The translations under genes and the position numbers were made by a program. Below, in pieces: positions 42,881-51,781 of a stretch of DNA of 64,000 nt. The notes under the pieces were generated by a model. The model was not told the origin of the DNA and searched no databases. It saw only the letters and a list, made by a program, of their open reading frames with translations. This DNA comes from Prochlorococcus marinus str. MIT 1013 (GTDB taxonomy: Bacteria > Cyanobacteriota > Cyanobacteriia > PCC-6307 > Cyanobiaceae), in the NCBI RefSeq assembly GCF_027359395.1, contig NZ_CP114778.1, positions 868,001 to 932,000 of the forward strand, written 5' to 3'. Each line of letters opens with the position of its first letter. Position 1 is the stretch's first letter.

Positions 42881-43927
42881 ATGAAATCAATGTCTGTCAC
42901 CCCTCCATCTGATAATCGTATTGCTCAATTAATTGACGCGAACCTTGATCGCGCTAGGGAAGGGCTTCGAGTCATGGAAGATTGGTGCAGGTTTGGTCTA
43001 AAGAGAAGTGATTTTTCTATTCAAATCAAAGATTGGAGGCAACAACTAGGGGGACATCATCACATTATTTATCGAAAAGCGAGGCTCACATCAAACGACC
43101 CAGCTATGGGAATTTCACATCCGTTACAAAAAGTCAGATCAACTCCAGAGGCTGTATTTATTGCGAACTCATCTAGAGTTCAAGAAGCCTTAAGAGTAAT
43201 AGAAGAATTTACTCGAATAACAGATCCAAAGCTCTGTGAAGTGGCCACCAAGATTAGATACGAAACTTATGAGATCGAGATAAAAGTGCTTAGTACTACT
43301 GAGGGTATACAAAAAAGAGAAACCTTAAAAGATTGTTCCATATATTTAATCACCACAAAAAAGAGAAATCTCGAAGAAATTGTTCATCAGTCCCTCAAAG
43401 CTGGTGTAAAAATAGTTCAATACAGAGAGAAATTTTTAAATGATAATGAAAAAATTTCTCAAGCTAAATGCCTAGCCTCTCTTTGTAAAAAATACAATTC
43501 ACTTTTTATTGTCAATGACCGTATCGATATTGCTCTGGCTGTTGAAGCCGATGGGATTCATCTAGGGCAAGAAGATATGCCAACAAAAATAGCGAGAGAA
43601 CTACTAGGACCTGAAAAGATCATTGGCCGAAGCACACACTGCATTGAAGACATAAAAAATGCCGAAAAGGAAGGCTGTGATTATATTGGTATAGGGCCAA
43701 TTTTCCCATCTGAAACAAAGAAGAAACTAAGCCCTCTTGGTATTGACTACCTTACAAAGGGGTTAAGTGAAACTTTCCTACCCGCATTTGCTATTGGTGG
43801 AATCAATAGCTCAAATATCAAAAAATTAAACCAGATTAATAATCTACGAATAGCCGTGTCTAATGCAGTCATTAACGCAAGTGACCCCTTTTCAAAAACC
43901 GAAGAGCTTCTCAAATTTCTAACATGA
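42881..43927 (+). CDS. thiE: thiamine-phosphate synthase (cyanobacterial type, with N-terminal extension)
   Basis: Joins the pyrimidine and thiazole halves of thiamine. The C-terminal 205 residues are a standard ThiE barrel: VKIVQYREK, FIVNDRIDIALAVEADGIHLGQEDMP (here VNDRIDIALAVEADG, HLGQEDMP), GRSTHCIEDIKNAEKEG and IGIGPIFPSETKK. An extra N-terminal domain of about 140 residues (IDANLDRAREGLRVMEDWCR) is typical of cyanobacterial ThiE. Its stop overlaps thiS by four bases (ATGA), so the genes are co-translated. Confidence 0.94.
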   Translation: MKSMSVTPPSDNRIAQLIDANLDRAREGLRVMEDWCRFGLKRSDFSIQIKDWRQQLGGHHHIIYRKARLTSNDPAMGISHPLQKVRSTPEAVFIANSSRVQEALRVIEEFTRITDPKLCEVATKIRYETYEIEIKVLSTTEGIQKRETLKDCSIYLITTKKRNLEEIVHQSLKAGVKIVQYREKFLNDNEKISQAKCLASLCKKYNSLFIVNDRIDIALAVEADGIHLGQEDMPTKIARELLGPEKIIGRSTHCIEDIKNAEKEGCDYIGIGPIFPSETKKKLSPLGIDYLTKGLSETFLPAFAIGGINSSNIKKLNQINNLRIAVSNAVINASDPFSKTEELLKFLT

Positions 43928-44142
43928 AATTAAAAATTAACGGCGAAATTAAAACCATTAAAAACTCTAATAAAGATTTTCTCCTGGAAGCTTTACTTGA
44001 ACATTTAGGTTACAAACCTCAATTAGTTGTGGTTGAGTTAAATGGTGCAATTATCAATCCAAAAGATTGGATAATTACAAAAATAAATAATGGCGATTGC
44101 TTAGAGGTTGTGACAATTGTTGGTGGAGGTTCCTACAGTTAG
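43924..44142 (+). CDS. thiS: sulfur carrier protein ThiS
   Basis: Ubiquitin-like sulfur carrier for the thiazole ring of thiamine, 72 residues. The family C-terminus EVVTIVGGG is present, but the protein continues with SYS after the glycines, so the activated Gly-Gly end would need trimming or the tail is natural in this lineage. It overlaps thiE by four bases and belongs to the same operon. Confidence 0.9.
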   Translation: MKLKINGEIKTIKNSNKDFLLEALLEHLGYKPQLVVVELNGAIINPKDWIITKINNGDCLEVVTIVGGGSYS

Positions 44143-44160
44143 TAAATCCTGAATATATAA

Positions 44161-45126
44161 GTGTTCAAATCTATTCGCTTTAGTTGGATTAAAAGAAAAC
44201 AGATTTTTTCTTTTCTGGTTGTTTCAACAATCATCTTTTTTTCTTTATTTACCAATCCCAACACTGCAGCAGCAGCTAGTGGAGGAAGAATAGGTGGAGG
44301 AAGTTTTCAGGCACCTTCTGCGCCACGAAGACAAAATTACGGAGGCTATGGAGGCAATAACTTTCGAGGTTATGGAAGTGGGTATAGAGGAGGTGGTATA
44401 GGTTTTCCTTTCTTATTGCCAATATTTGGCTTTGGTGGAGGTGGGATTTTTGGTTTTTTAATACTTATGTCAATTGTTGGTGTAATTGTTAATTCATTTA
44501 AAAGCTCTTCAAATATTTCCAACGCAAGCAATAACTCAATAGTTTCTCAATCAACGAACCCATCCAAGGTTTCGTTAATTCAGTTTCAAATTGGCTTACT
44601 GGCAAGTGCAAAAGAAATTCAAGTGAACCTAAGGGAGCTTGCTTCCTCTTCAAACACCTCAACGTCATCTGGCCTTCAAAGAGTTCTTCAAGACACAACA
44701 CTGTCCTTGCTTAGGAAGCCTGAATTATGGGTCTATTCCAATATAGAAACAGGTTCTGTTCCATATGCCTCAGCAGAATCAACATTTAATCGGATATCAA
44801 TAACTGAAAGAAGCAAACTAAAAGCAGAGCTCACATCAAACTATTCTGGTCAAATATCTAGCTCAACAAATAAGCAATCCAATCCTGGGGATTCTGATTC
44901 AACAAATGAATACATCGCAATAACCATTCTCGTAGCAACAAAAAAAGATTTAAGTCTTCAAAACTCCGCAAACACCGAAGTCATCACAGAAGCTTTGAGA
45001 ATCTTAGGGTCAATATCATCTAATGACTTAATTGCCTTAGAAGTTATCTGGCAACCTGACGGAGAAGGAGAGACACTGAGAGAAGAAGAACTAATAATTC
45101 AATACCCAAATCTTAAACATTTATAA
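44161..45126 (+). CDS. DUF1517 family membrane protein
   Basis: A 321-residue protein starting with GTG at 44161. Residues 15-38 are a signal peptide or membrane helix ending AAAA, then comes a Gly/Arg-rich linker (GGRIGGGSFQAPSAPRRQNYGG) and a second hydrophobic segment (FGGGGIFGFLILMSIVGVIV). The C-terminal domain (about 130-321) is DUF1517, a cyanobacterial/plastid family of unknown function. It follows thiS by 18 bases and may be read through from it. Confidence 0.82.
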   Translation: MFKSIRFSWIKRKQIFSFLVVSTIIFFSLFTNPNTAAAASGGRIGGGSFQAPSAPRRQNYGGYGGNNFRGYGSGYRGGGIGFPFLLPIFGFGGGGIFGFLILMSIVGVIVNSFKSSSNISNASNNSIVSQSTNPSKVSLIQFQIGLLASAKEIQVNLRELASSSNTSTSSGLQRVLQDTTLSLLRKPELWVYSNIETGSVPYASAESTFNRISITERSKLKAELTSNYSGQISSSTNKQSNPGDSDSTNEYIAITILVATKKDLSLQNSANTEVITEALRILGSISSNDLIALEVIWQPDGEGETLREEELIIQYPNLKHL

Positions 45127-45180
45127 AGTCAGTGTCCAAAATAACCAAAAAACGGATTTCTTTATATTTTTTTCATCTTA

Positions 45181-45212
45181 TTTACGTAAACAACAGTCAA
45201 TTTTTACGTAAA
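45181..45212 (+). promoter_or_regulatory. paired TTTACGTAAA palindromes
   Basis: TTTACGTAAA occurs at 45181-45190 and again at 45203-45212, 22 bases apart, and the bases after each copy (CAACAGT, TAGCAGT) also agree. Two 10-base palindromes two helical turns apart suggest an operator for a dimeric regulator. The next gene on this strand is the small ORF at 45253. Confidence 0.5.
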
Positions 45213-45252
45213 TAGCAGTTAGGATTCGCTCACATATTTATTAATTACGGAA

Positions 45253-45420
45253 GTGTCGGCTTCTTCGCAACCAGAACCTCGCTCAATGAAATGGGAAAGC
45301 TCGGGAGAGTTAGCTCAAAGAGATTTATCAGAATTAGTCACTCGTCTTCTAGATGTTGAATCGAGCAACAATAGTGATGAGCTAACAAGACTTAGTAGCA
45401 AATATGACGGAGGATCTTAA
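45253..45420 (+). CDS. small hypothetical protein
   Basis: A 55-residue ORF from GTG at 45253 to TAA at 45418 (MSASSQPEPRSMKWESSGEL, then AQRDLSELVTRLLDVESSNN, then SDELTRLSSKYDGGS). It is soluble, acidic and helical in the middle. An ATG at 45286 in the same frame is an alternative start. It lies just downstream of the paired palindromes. Length, frame and composition look like a real small gene; the family is unknown. Confidence 0.5.
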   Translation: MSASSQPEPRSMKWESSGELAQRDLSELVTRLLDVESSNNSDELTRLSSKYDGGS

Positions 45421-45476
45421 GACTACAAATAACCCCTTGCGCTCCTCAAGTTATTAGTTCAACTTAGGGGAAATAA

Positions 45477-45644
45477 GTGAGTTTAATGAGAAGAAAGACT
45501 ATTCAATGGATAAATACTCCTGTTATTTCTGAAGCAATATTCCGTTATGAGAAAGGTCTACTTCCTAACTCAATGAAACTATGGTTAGAGCAGGTTCTAG
45601 AAATAAAATCAGAAAAATCTATACAAAAATCCTCTACAAAATAA
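45477..45644 (+). CDS. small hypothetical protein
   Basis: A 55-residue ORF from GTG at 45477, with an AGGGG ribosome-binding site about seven bases upstream; ATG at 45486 is the alternative. It reads MRRKTIQWINTPVISEAIFR from the ATG and ends KSEKSIQKSSTK. The protein is basic, with an amphipathic middle (LPNSMKLWLEQVLEIK). It converges on larB. No family is recognised. Confidence 0.5.
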   Translation: MSLMRRKTIQWINTPVISEAIFRYEKGLLPNSMKLWLEQVLEIKSEKSIQKSSTK

Positions 45645-45652
45645 AATCAAAA

Positions 45653-46300
45653 TTAAGTTGATAAAATTCTCATAGCTGCCATCGCGGCTCCATAACCATT
45701 ATCAATATTCACTACTGTTAATCCCGGCGCACAACTTGCAAGCATTCCCTCCAAAGCAGTTTTACCTCCACCACTCATCCCATATCCAACTGAGACAGGA
45801 AGTCCAATAATTGGCTGAGGTATTAACCCAGCCAGAACCGTAGGTAAAGCTCCCTCCATTCCTGCACATGCAATAACTACTTTTGCTAATTTTATTTCTT
45901 CAAGCCTGTCTAGCAACCTGTGAAGTCCTGCTACGCCAACATCAATCAACAATTTAGTTTTTATTCCATGCAAGTTCAAAGCTATTTCTGCTTCTGATGC
46001 CACTCCAACATCACTGGTTCCTCCAGTCAAAATAATTACTTCTTCCTCAGAAGAAGAACATTCCTTAAATTCCCCCAAAGTTAGGCAACCAGATATTTCA
46101 TGAAATTCTGCAGAAGGAAATTCAACTAAAAGTTTTTGACCCTTTTCTTTAGTTAGTCTTGTCACTAAAGCAGTTTCACACTCACGTTGAAATTTTTTCA
46201 ATATTTCAGATATTTGTTCAATTGTTTTATGCTCCCCCCATATCGCCTCAACTACTCCGAGTCGGGTTCGCCTCTGAAAATCAATAATTGATTCATTCAT
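45653..46300 (-). CDS. larB: LarB-like pyridinium carboxylase (nickel-pincer cofactor synthesis)
   Basis: A 215-residue protein of the AIR-carboxylase-like LarB family. In Lactobacillus, LarB carboxylates and hydrolyses nicotinic acid adenine dinucleotide, the first step of the nickel-pincer cofactor. Visible motifs are VIILTGGTSDVGVASEAE, KVVIACAGMEGALPTVLAG and GLPVSVGYGMSGGGKTALEGMLASCAPG (split: GLPVSVGYGMSGGG, KTALEGMLASCAPG). larC and larE are not next to it. Many cyanobacteria carry this gene, so the true product here is not certain. Confidence 0.88.
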   Translation of the reverse strand: MNESIIDFQRRTRLGVVEAIWGEHKTIEQISEILKKFQRECETALVTRLTKEKGQKLLVEFPSAEFHEISGCLTLGEFKECSSSEEEVIILTGGTSDVGVASEAEIALNLHGIKTKLLIDVGVAGLHRLLDRLEEIKLAKVVIACAGMEGALPTVLAGLIPQPIIGLPVSVGYGMSGGGKTALEGMLASCAPGLTVVNIDNGYGAAMAAMRILST

Positions 46301-46303
46301 TAT

Positions 46304-46759
46304 TTACTCTGGATTTAATTCCCCCTCAAAGATCAATGGAAAAGGATTTCCACTTCGTTCACCTGTTTCCTTTCTGGCAATCTTTTCAAAGTCATGCTGG
46401 ACAAGATTTATTTCTGTCTGCGAGATGCTTTTCCAAACGGCTCTTGACTCCCATCCAATTAATAAGGTTGCTTCCTCTTCTTTAGGATCCCAAAAAAGTT
46501 GGCGTCCTAAAAAACCATCTTGTTTTAACAACCATGGCTCCCAACTTCCTTCTTCAGCTTTTAACCAAGCATTTTTAAATTTTTTCGGAACATCAAGCTT
46601 TAGGTGCTCGACAATAGATTCCTTTGGAAAATTCACTTTCAATAAAGATTCAGCTTGAATATTTTCCACGTTTCCAAAAATAGTTGAAATAAAAATCACA
46701 CTTAATAAAAGGAAACTAAATATTTTTTCGATAAAATATTTAGTTCTAAGAGTTTTCAT
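46304..46759 (-). CDS. TIGR03792-like secreted protein
   Basis: A 151-residue protein with an N-terminal signal peptide (basic [12 protein letters not shown], hydrophobic [13 protein letters not shown], cut near IQAES). The rest ([54 protein letters not shown]) is a dimeric-ferredoxin-like fold matching a cyanobacterial family seen as TIGR03792. Function unknown. It overlaps the trmD-ispF gene by 14 bases and is followed by larB, so the three are likely one transcript. Confidence 0.72.
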   Translation of the reverse strand: MKTLRTKYFIEKIFSFLLLSVIFISTIFGNVENIQAESLLKVNFPKESIVEHLKLDVPKKFKNAWLKAEEGSWEPWLLKQDGFLGRQLFWDPKEEEATLLIGWESRAVWKSISQTEINLVQHDFEKIARKETGERSGNPFPLIFEGELNPE

Positions 46760-47972
46760 TCCTTTTCATTAAAACAACTGCATGACAACATATACCCTCT
46801 TCTCTTCCCTCCGCACCTAATTTCTCATTTGTAGTTGCTTTAACTCCTACATCATCAATGTTCACTCCTATTTTCTTAGATATCTTCTCCTTCATTAAGT
46901 CGATATAAGGTTTTAATTTTGGCCTTTCAGCAACAATAACTGAATCAATATTTTGAATCTGCCAACCTTGCTTCTCAATTAATTCCATGACGTGTCCAAG
47001 CAGAATTAAACTGTCTGCATTTTTCCACTTAGGGTCATCTGGAGGAAAATACTTTCCAATATCGCCCAATGATAACGCACCTAATATTGCGTCCATAATT
47101 GCATGAGTAAGAACATCTGCATCACTATGCCCATCAAGGCCTAAACCCTCTGGATGGTTTAAGGTGACTCCTCCAAGAATTAAAGGTCGTCCAGAAACCA
47201 ATCGGTGCATGTCATAACCGTTGCCTATTCGTAAGTTCACTTCAGTTTTCAATAATGAACTTCTTTTAATAGATGATAATTGGTCGAGCTTCCAAAGTTC
47301 GAACAAATCGGGTCTACGTGACTGCGTCCTGAGTTCTCTTTGCTTCTGCCTCCATTCTCTAATTAATTTATGGTTACCACTTAAAAGGACATCAGGAACT
47401 TTCACACCTCTAAATTCTGCGGGTCGGGTGTATTGGGGATGTTCTAAAAGAAACTCATTATGACTTTCTTCTTCTAATGATTCGGCACTGCCTAAAGTTC
47501 CCGGTAATAGACGTACAACTCCATTAATAAGAGTTATCGCAGGAATTTCTCCACCCGTAAGAACAAAGTCTCCAATTGAAATTTCTTCATCAGCTAAAGA
47601 CCGAATCCTTTCATCAAATCCCTCATAGCTTCCACATATCAATATGAGTTGATCTTCTTTTGACCATCTAGAAAAATCAGATTGAGATATTTTTCTACCT
47701 TGTGGAGTCATCAAAAGTATTCTTTTTTTATTGAGCTTTGGAATTTGATCAAAAACCGAAAAATAGGGTTCTGGCTTTAAGACCATTCCTGCTCCTCCGC
47801 CATATGGCTCATCATCAACTTTTCGATAATTATCTATCGCGTGGTTACGAGGATTATGTATGTGAATTGATGCAATCTTCTCTTCAAATGCTTTTTTTAT
47901 TAGTCCATGATTAAAAAAATTTTTAAAAGCTTCTGGGAAAAGGCTTACGACATCGAATCTTAATTTACTCAT
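46746..47972 (-). CDS. trmD: TrmD-IspF fusion: tRNA m1G37 methyltransferase + MECDP synthase
   Basis: One 408-residue frame holding two enzymes. Residues 1-230 are TrmD ([45 protein letters not shown]), which makes m1G37 in tRNA. From Val245, residues 246-405 are IspF ([31 protein letters not shown]), which makes MECDP in the MEP isoprenoid pathway. No stop separates the parts, but Val245 is a GTG at 47238-47240, the usual IspF start position, so internal initiation could also yield free IspF. The two activities are unrelated. Confidence 0.9.
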   Translation of the reverse strand: MSKLRFDVVSLFPEAFKNFFNHGLIKKAFEEKIASIHIHNPRNHAIDNYRKVDDEPYGGGAGMVLKPEPYFSVFDQIPKLNKKRILLMTPQGRKISQSDFSRWSKEDQLILICGSYEGFDERIRSLADEEISIGDFVLTGGEIPAITLINGVVRLLPGTLGSAESLEEESHNEFLLEHPQYTRPAEFRGVKVPDVLLSGNHKLIREWRQKQRELRTQSRRPDLFELWKLDQLSSIKRSSLLKTEVNLRIGNGYDMHRLVSGRPLILGGVTLNHPEGLGLDGHSDADVLTHAIMDAILGALSLGDIGKYFPPDDPKWKNADSLILLGHVMELIEKQGWQIQNIDSVIVAERPKLKPYIDLMKEKISKKIGVNIDDVGVKATTNEKLGAEGREEGICCHAVVLMKRNENS

Positions 47973-47977
47973 ATAAA

Positions 47978-48919
47978 TTAGCTACCTTCATAACCAAACT
48001 CATTAAGCCGAGAAGATTTACTTCTCCAGTCAGGAACAACTTTAACAAACAGTTCTAGATAGACATTTCCATTAATTAAAGTTTGAATTTGCATTCTTGA
48101 TTCCTGGCCAATTTTCTTCAACATGCTTCCCCCTTTACCTATTAAAATTCCTTTCTGACTTTTTTTCTCAACACAAATAGTTGCAAGAATTCCAGTTCTT
48201 GATTTCTGTTCAGATTTTTTTTTCGAGGTTATGTCTTCAATTTTATCAATAGAGACTGCAACACTATGAGGTACTTCTTCGCGTGTATTTATTAAAACTT
48301 GTTCTCTTATAAATTCAGCTATCAAAAACTTCTCAGGATGGTCACAATTCATATCACTTGGATATAGCTGAGGTCCAAAAGGTAGTGTTTCTTCTATTTC
48401 ACTAATTAATTCATTACATCCCTGACCTGTAAGAGCGCTACAACAAAAGACTGGCCAATTAGTACCATCTAAAAATTCTAAATATTCTTTCTTTCTTTCT
48501 TTAGATTGACTCAACGCTAAAAGATCCCATTTATTCAAGGCAACAATGACAGGGATTTTTAAATTCCTGATCAAATTCAAAATAAATGCGTCCCCCCTCC
48601 CTGGAGAATGGCTGGCTTCAAAAATAACTAAGACTGCATCGACATCTCCAATAGATCTCTTTGCACTCTGAACAAGTCTTTCACCTAATAAATGATGTGG
48701 TTTATGAATACCAGGAGTATCTACAAAAATAATCTGAGACTTTTCATTCGTGAGTATTACTTTCAATCGATTTCTAGTGGTTTGAGCAATTGGAGATGTA
48801 ATTGCTATTTTCTCACCTATAAATTTGTTTATGAAAGTTGATTTGCCTACATTGGGTCTACCTATTAATGCAATAAATCCTGATTTAAAATCGTCATGAT
48901 TTAAATCTCCCAAAGACAT
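47978..48919 (-). CDS. era: GTPase Era
   Basis: Ribosome-assembly GTPase that binds 16S rRNA. G1 [11 protein letters not shown]3 [14 protein letters not shown] and G4 NKWD are all in place. The C-terminal KH domain includes [18 protein letters not shown]. The length of 313 residues is normal. The stop is 5 bases before the trmD-ispF start on the same strand, so the two are co-transcribed. Confidence 0.96.
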   Translation of the reverse strand: MSLGDLNHDDFKSGFIALIGRPNVGKSTFINKFIGEKIAITSPIAQTTRNRLKVILTNEKSQIIFVDTPGIHKPHHLLGERLVQSAKRSIGDVDAVLVIFEASHSPGRGDAFILNLIRNLKIPVIVALNKWDLLALSQSKERKKEYLEFLDGTNWPVFCCSALTGQGCNELISEIEETLPFGPQLYPSDMNCDHPEKFLIAEFIREQVLINTREEVPHSVAVSIDKIEDITSKKKSEQKSRTGILATICVEKKSQKGILIGKGGSMLKKIGQESRMQIQTLINGNVYLELFVKVVPDWRSKSSRLNEFGYEGS

Positions 48920-48969
48920 TTCTTTCTCTACGATTATCTATAGCCTTACTATAAAAGTGCAATAAAACC

Positions 48970-49482
48970 ATGAATGATCAGAAACCAACTTTTAAAGAAG
49001 CAATGGAAGCAACAATGATTTGGTGCAAAAGTTGGGAAAATGATGAAATAAGTGACGAAGTTATTTCTGATCGAATTGGAGAGCTTATTAAGACAGTAGA
49101 GGGTGCAAGAGGATTTTTTGTTGTAAGTCTCTCAATAGATTGCCCTTTAATGGATAGATTTCCGGATGCTTTGATTTTCCAATTAAGAAGTTCTGGAGAT
49201 ATTATTGTTGATTTAACCGTAAAAAATCTTGCAATGAGTTCAGCAATGGTTGTAACACATCATGAAAATAATGATTCACAGGAAATCCAGTCAGAGCGAA
49301 TAAAAATTCGATGTATTGAGTTACTTAAGCTATTAGATTCAACTCAGGTGAAAAAACGTTTAGATGTTTTGCTTGAAGCAACAAAAGGAAATGGAACTGA
49401 CTTGAAGTTTATTAATAAATGGGGTTATAACGATAAACAAATCAATGCTATATCAGAAAGTATCTATGAAGTTGCGACATAA
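48970..49482 (+). CDS. conserved hypothetical protein
   Basis: A 170-residue soluble protein divergent from era. It starts MNDQKPTFKEAMEATMIWCK. The middle has RGFFVVSLSIDCPLMDRFPDALIF and the end KGNGTDLKFINKWGYNDKQINAISESIYEV. It looks like a cyanobacterial conserved protein; no domain is recognised. Its last 20 bases lie within the left arm of the large palindrome at 49463-49526. Confidence 0.65.
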   Translation: MNDQKPTFKEAMEATMIWCKSWENDEISDEVISDRIGELIKTVEGARGFFVVSLSIDCPLMDRFPDALIFQLRSSGDIIVDLTVKNLAMSSAMVVTHHENNDSQEIQSERIKIRCIELLKLLDSTQVKKRLDVLLEATKGNGTDLKFINKWGYNDKQINAISESIYEVAT

Positions 49483-49526
49483 AAAAAGAGCCTTGCGGCT
49501 CTTTTTTTATGTCGCAACTTCATAGA
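49463..49526. terminator. bidirectional terminator inside a 64-nt perfect palindrome
   Basis: The core is AAAAAAAGAGCC-TTGC-GGCTCTTTTTTT, a classic GC-capped hairpin with U runs on both strands, serving two convergent genes. The pairing extends much further: bases 49463-49492 and 49497-49526 form 30 perfect pairs with a four-base loop. The outer part copies the last codons of the gene at 48970 (TATGAAGTTGCGACATAA) in inverted form up to 2 bases before the stop of the next gene. Confidence 0.9.
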
Positions 49527-49527
49527 A

Positions 49528-50265
49528 TTAATCTCTTCTTCCACCACCTTGAAGAGCAATGATTAGACGAAGAACAAAAACAAATAAGTTTATGTAAGTT
49601 AGGTACATACCTAATGCTCCAGCCAAGTACTGCTCGTCGTTATATCTTCTTGGCATTGTGTAGAAATCTACAAAAGACATTGCAACAAAAAGTACAGTTC
49701 CAAAACCGGCAATCATCAATTCAAAGCCACTGCCTCCAAACATTCCTGGAGCAAATAGACCTCCAACAAATTGGAAAACCATAGCGATAATCAAACCAAG
49801 CAATCCAAGACCAACTGCACCTTGCAAAGCTTGGCCAACGTTATCACTCATTTTTCTGCCAACTGAAGAAGCAATTACGAAAGTAATTCCAGTCGCAAAT
49901 ACTGCAGTTCCTATCGCGCCCATTCCTGCAACTTGAATTGCTAAGCCAACAATCCCACTGAGAGTGAAACCAGTAAGCAAGCTAAATCCAGTCAAGAGAG
50001 GAAGAGCTTTGGAGTTATTTGCATTATTGGCAGCGCTACTTGCCATAAAAAATAAAACTATTTCTGCAATAAATGCGACTATAAATAGAGGGCCGAATAA
50101 AGGATTGTTAGTTGCTTGTAAAGAAAGTCCACCTAAAACACCTAATCCAGTTAATGCCATTCCTCCGCCTACATAAGGCAAGGCTTTGTTAACTACATTT
50201 GGGCCAATAAGTGCACTAGATTGTGCTTCACGAATAGCTTGTTGAAAATTGCTGTTTGCTGGCAT
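49528..50265 (-). CDS. Bax inhibitor-1/YccA family membrane protein
   Basis: A 245-residue polytopic protein with six to seven membrane helices (for example ALTGLGVLGGLSLQATNNPL, IAEIVLFFMASSAANNAN, FSLLTGFTLSGIVGLAIQVA, VLFVAMSFVDFYTMPRRYND and the last helix LFVFVLRLIIAL). The final ...DFYTMPRRY...YLAGALGMYLTYINLFVF follows the BI-1 family pattern. The family includes pH-dependent Ca2+ leak channels and YccA, which interacts with FtsH; the role here is unproven. Confidence 0.88.
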   Translation of the reverse strand: MPANSNFQQAIREAQSSALIGPNVVNKALPYVGGGMALTGLGVLGGLSLQATNNPLFGPLFIVAFIAEIVLFFMASSAANNANNSKALPLLTGFSLLTGFTLSGIVGLAIQVAGMGAIGTAVFATGITFVIASSVGRKMSDNVGQALQGAVGLGLLGLIIAMVFQFVGGLFAPGMFGGSGFELMIAGFGTVLFVAMSFVDFYTMPRRYNDEQYLAGALGMYLTYINLFVFVLRLIIALQGGGRRD

Positions 50266-50340
50266 AACGCACCAGATAATTATTAATACCTATTTTGGCA
50301 CAAAAAAAATAAGTCTCCATGAATGTGAATGCGGATCACC

Positions 50341-51318
50341 CTATCGTCTTTTTTTATCTAGTTCTGCATAAGCATCAACAACGCTTTGAACAAGTGGATG
50401 TCTTACTACATCTGCTGAAGTAAGTCTGCAAACTGAAATTCCATCAACCTTTTCGAGTAAGTCTGCTGCTTCTATAAGTCCGCTCATTTGTCCATATGGC
50501 AAGTCAACCTGGGTTACATCGCCAGTTACTACCATCCTTGACCTCTCACCTAATCTGGTAAGAACCATCCTCATTTGTGCTGGTGTCGTATTTTGAGCCT
50601 CATCAAGTATGACAAAAGATTCTTCTAAAGTCCTACCTCGCATGTAAGCCAAAGGCGCAACTTCAATTACGTTTTTTTCTATAAGTAAATTAGTTTTTTC
50701 TTGTCCAAGTAAAGAATGAAGTGAATCATATAAAGGTCTTAAATAAGGATCAACCTTTTGCTGTAAGTCCCCAGGTAAAAACCCCAATCTTTCGCCAGCT
50801 TCAACTGCAGGTCTTGTCAAAATAATTTTCTCAATTTTTCTCTCAGTAAGCATTCGAACCGCTAATACAGTTGCTAAAAATGTTTTACCTGTTCCTGCTG
50901 GGCCTAAAGCAAAAGTAAGATCACTTTTTTCCATAGCTTCTACATAAAATTTTTGTCTAATTGTTCTTGGTCTTAAAAGATTTCCTCTTTGACTTCTGGC
51001 TAAAACTTTATTTGTTGATTTGGCATGATCATTTTTTTTACCATTATCCAATGCTTTAGCCGCGGCATGTAAATCAACGGCCGAAACAATTTGTCCTGCT
51101 TCCCAAATTGGCCTAACTAATTCAACAATTGCAGCAGCTCTCTCTAATTGATAAGAAGTTCCTTTTATTTCGAGTTGCAATCCCCTTAACGCAAAAGTAG
51201 CACCTGTAAGGATTTCTAATCTATGAAGTGTTGACTGACCAGTTCCTGACAAAGCAGTAGCAGCATTGGAATCAGGCAGATCTATACAAAAGCGACCTTG
51301 GGTGGCTGCTTCAGACAT
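50341..51318 (-). CDS. phoH: PhoH-like ATPase
   Basis: A 325-residue P-loop ATPase. An N-terminal PhoH-associated domain of about 110 residues (LEIKGTSYQLERAAAIVELV) is followed by KFYVEAMEKSDLTFALGPAGTGKTFLA with Walker A, LTRPAVEAGERLGFLPGDLQQKVDPYL and FVILDEAQNTTPAQMRMVLTRLG (Walker B, ILDEAQ). It is related to helicase-type ATPases and often linked to RNA metabolism and, in some bacteria, phosphate starvation. It lies 43 bases downstream of rpsP. Confidence 0.92.
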   Translation of the reverse strand: MSEAATQGRFCIDLPDSNAATALSGTGQSTLHRLEILTGATFALRGLQLEIKGTSYQLERAAAIVELVRPIWEAGQIVSAVDLHAAAKALDNGKKNDHAKSTNKVLARSQRGNLLRPRTIRQKFYVEAMEKSDLTFALGPAGTGKTFLATVLAVRMLTERKIEKIILTRPAVEAGERLGFLPGDLQQKVDPYLRPLYDSLHSLLGQEKTNLLIEKNVIEVAPLAYMRGRTLEESFVILDEAQNTTPAQMRMVLTRLGERSRMVVTGDVTQVDLPYGQMSGLIEAADLLEKVDGISVCRLTSADVVRHPLVQSVVDAYAELDKKRR

Positions 51319-51361
51319 AAATATAAATATTCATGAAATTATTGATACTCATCAAAAATTC

Positions 51362-51694
51362 TTATTCAGAAGTTTTCGATGCCGCTGCATCTTTTTTCTT
51401 TGCTGATCTTTCTTTTTCTTGTTTTTGCTTACCTAAAACTTCAGCTGGTCGAACTTTCTTTTCAAGGATTCCTCCTTTTTCTAATAAAGTTCTTACTGCA
51501 TCAGTAGGCTGAGCACCTTGTCCTAGTCGAGTTCTTAAAGCCTCTGTATCTAACCTAGTTTCTTTGGTTCTTGGATTGTAAAAGCCTAGCTCTTGTAGAG
51601 GGCGACCATCTCGCCTTGAAGTGCTATTACAGGCAACTAGACGAAAACTGGATTCACGCTTTTTACCAAACCGCTTAAGGCGGAGCTTGATCAT
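51362..51694 (-). CDS. rpsP: 30S ribosomal protein S16
   Basis: Structural protein of the small ribosomal subunit, 110 residues. It begins [20 protein letters not shown], the family signature, followed by [17 protein letters not shown] lysine/alanine-rich tail ([18 protein letters not shown]) is longer than in many bacteria but common in cyanobacteria. Lies between ffh and phoH on the same strand. Confidence 0.97.
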   Translation of the reverse strand: MIKLRLKRFGKKRESSFRLVACNSTSRRDGRPLQELGFYNPRTKETRLDTEALRTRLGQGAQPTDAVRTLLEKGGILEKKVRPAEVLGKQKQEKERSAKKKDAAASKTSE

Positions 51695-51781
51695 CTTCGA
51701 TTTATTTGTAAGTGGATTGAACTCAAAAGTTCTTCAATCTAATAATACTCCACAGATGATTAATTTAGCCTTTTGATATCT

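Noticed and set aside
43924-44142. TPP riboswitch near thiE/thiS
   Set aside because: The region upstream of thiE is only 147 bases, holds a small ORF, and shows no recognisable TPP core.
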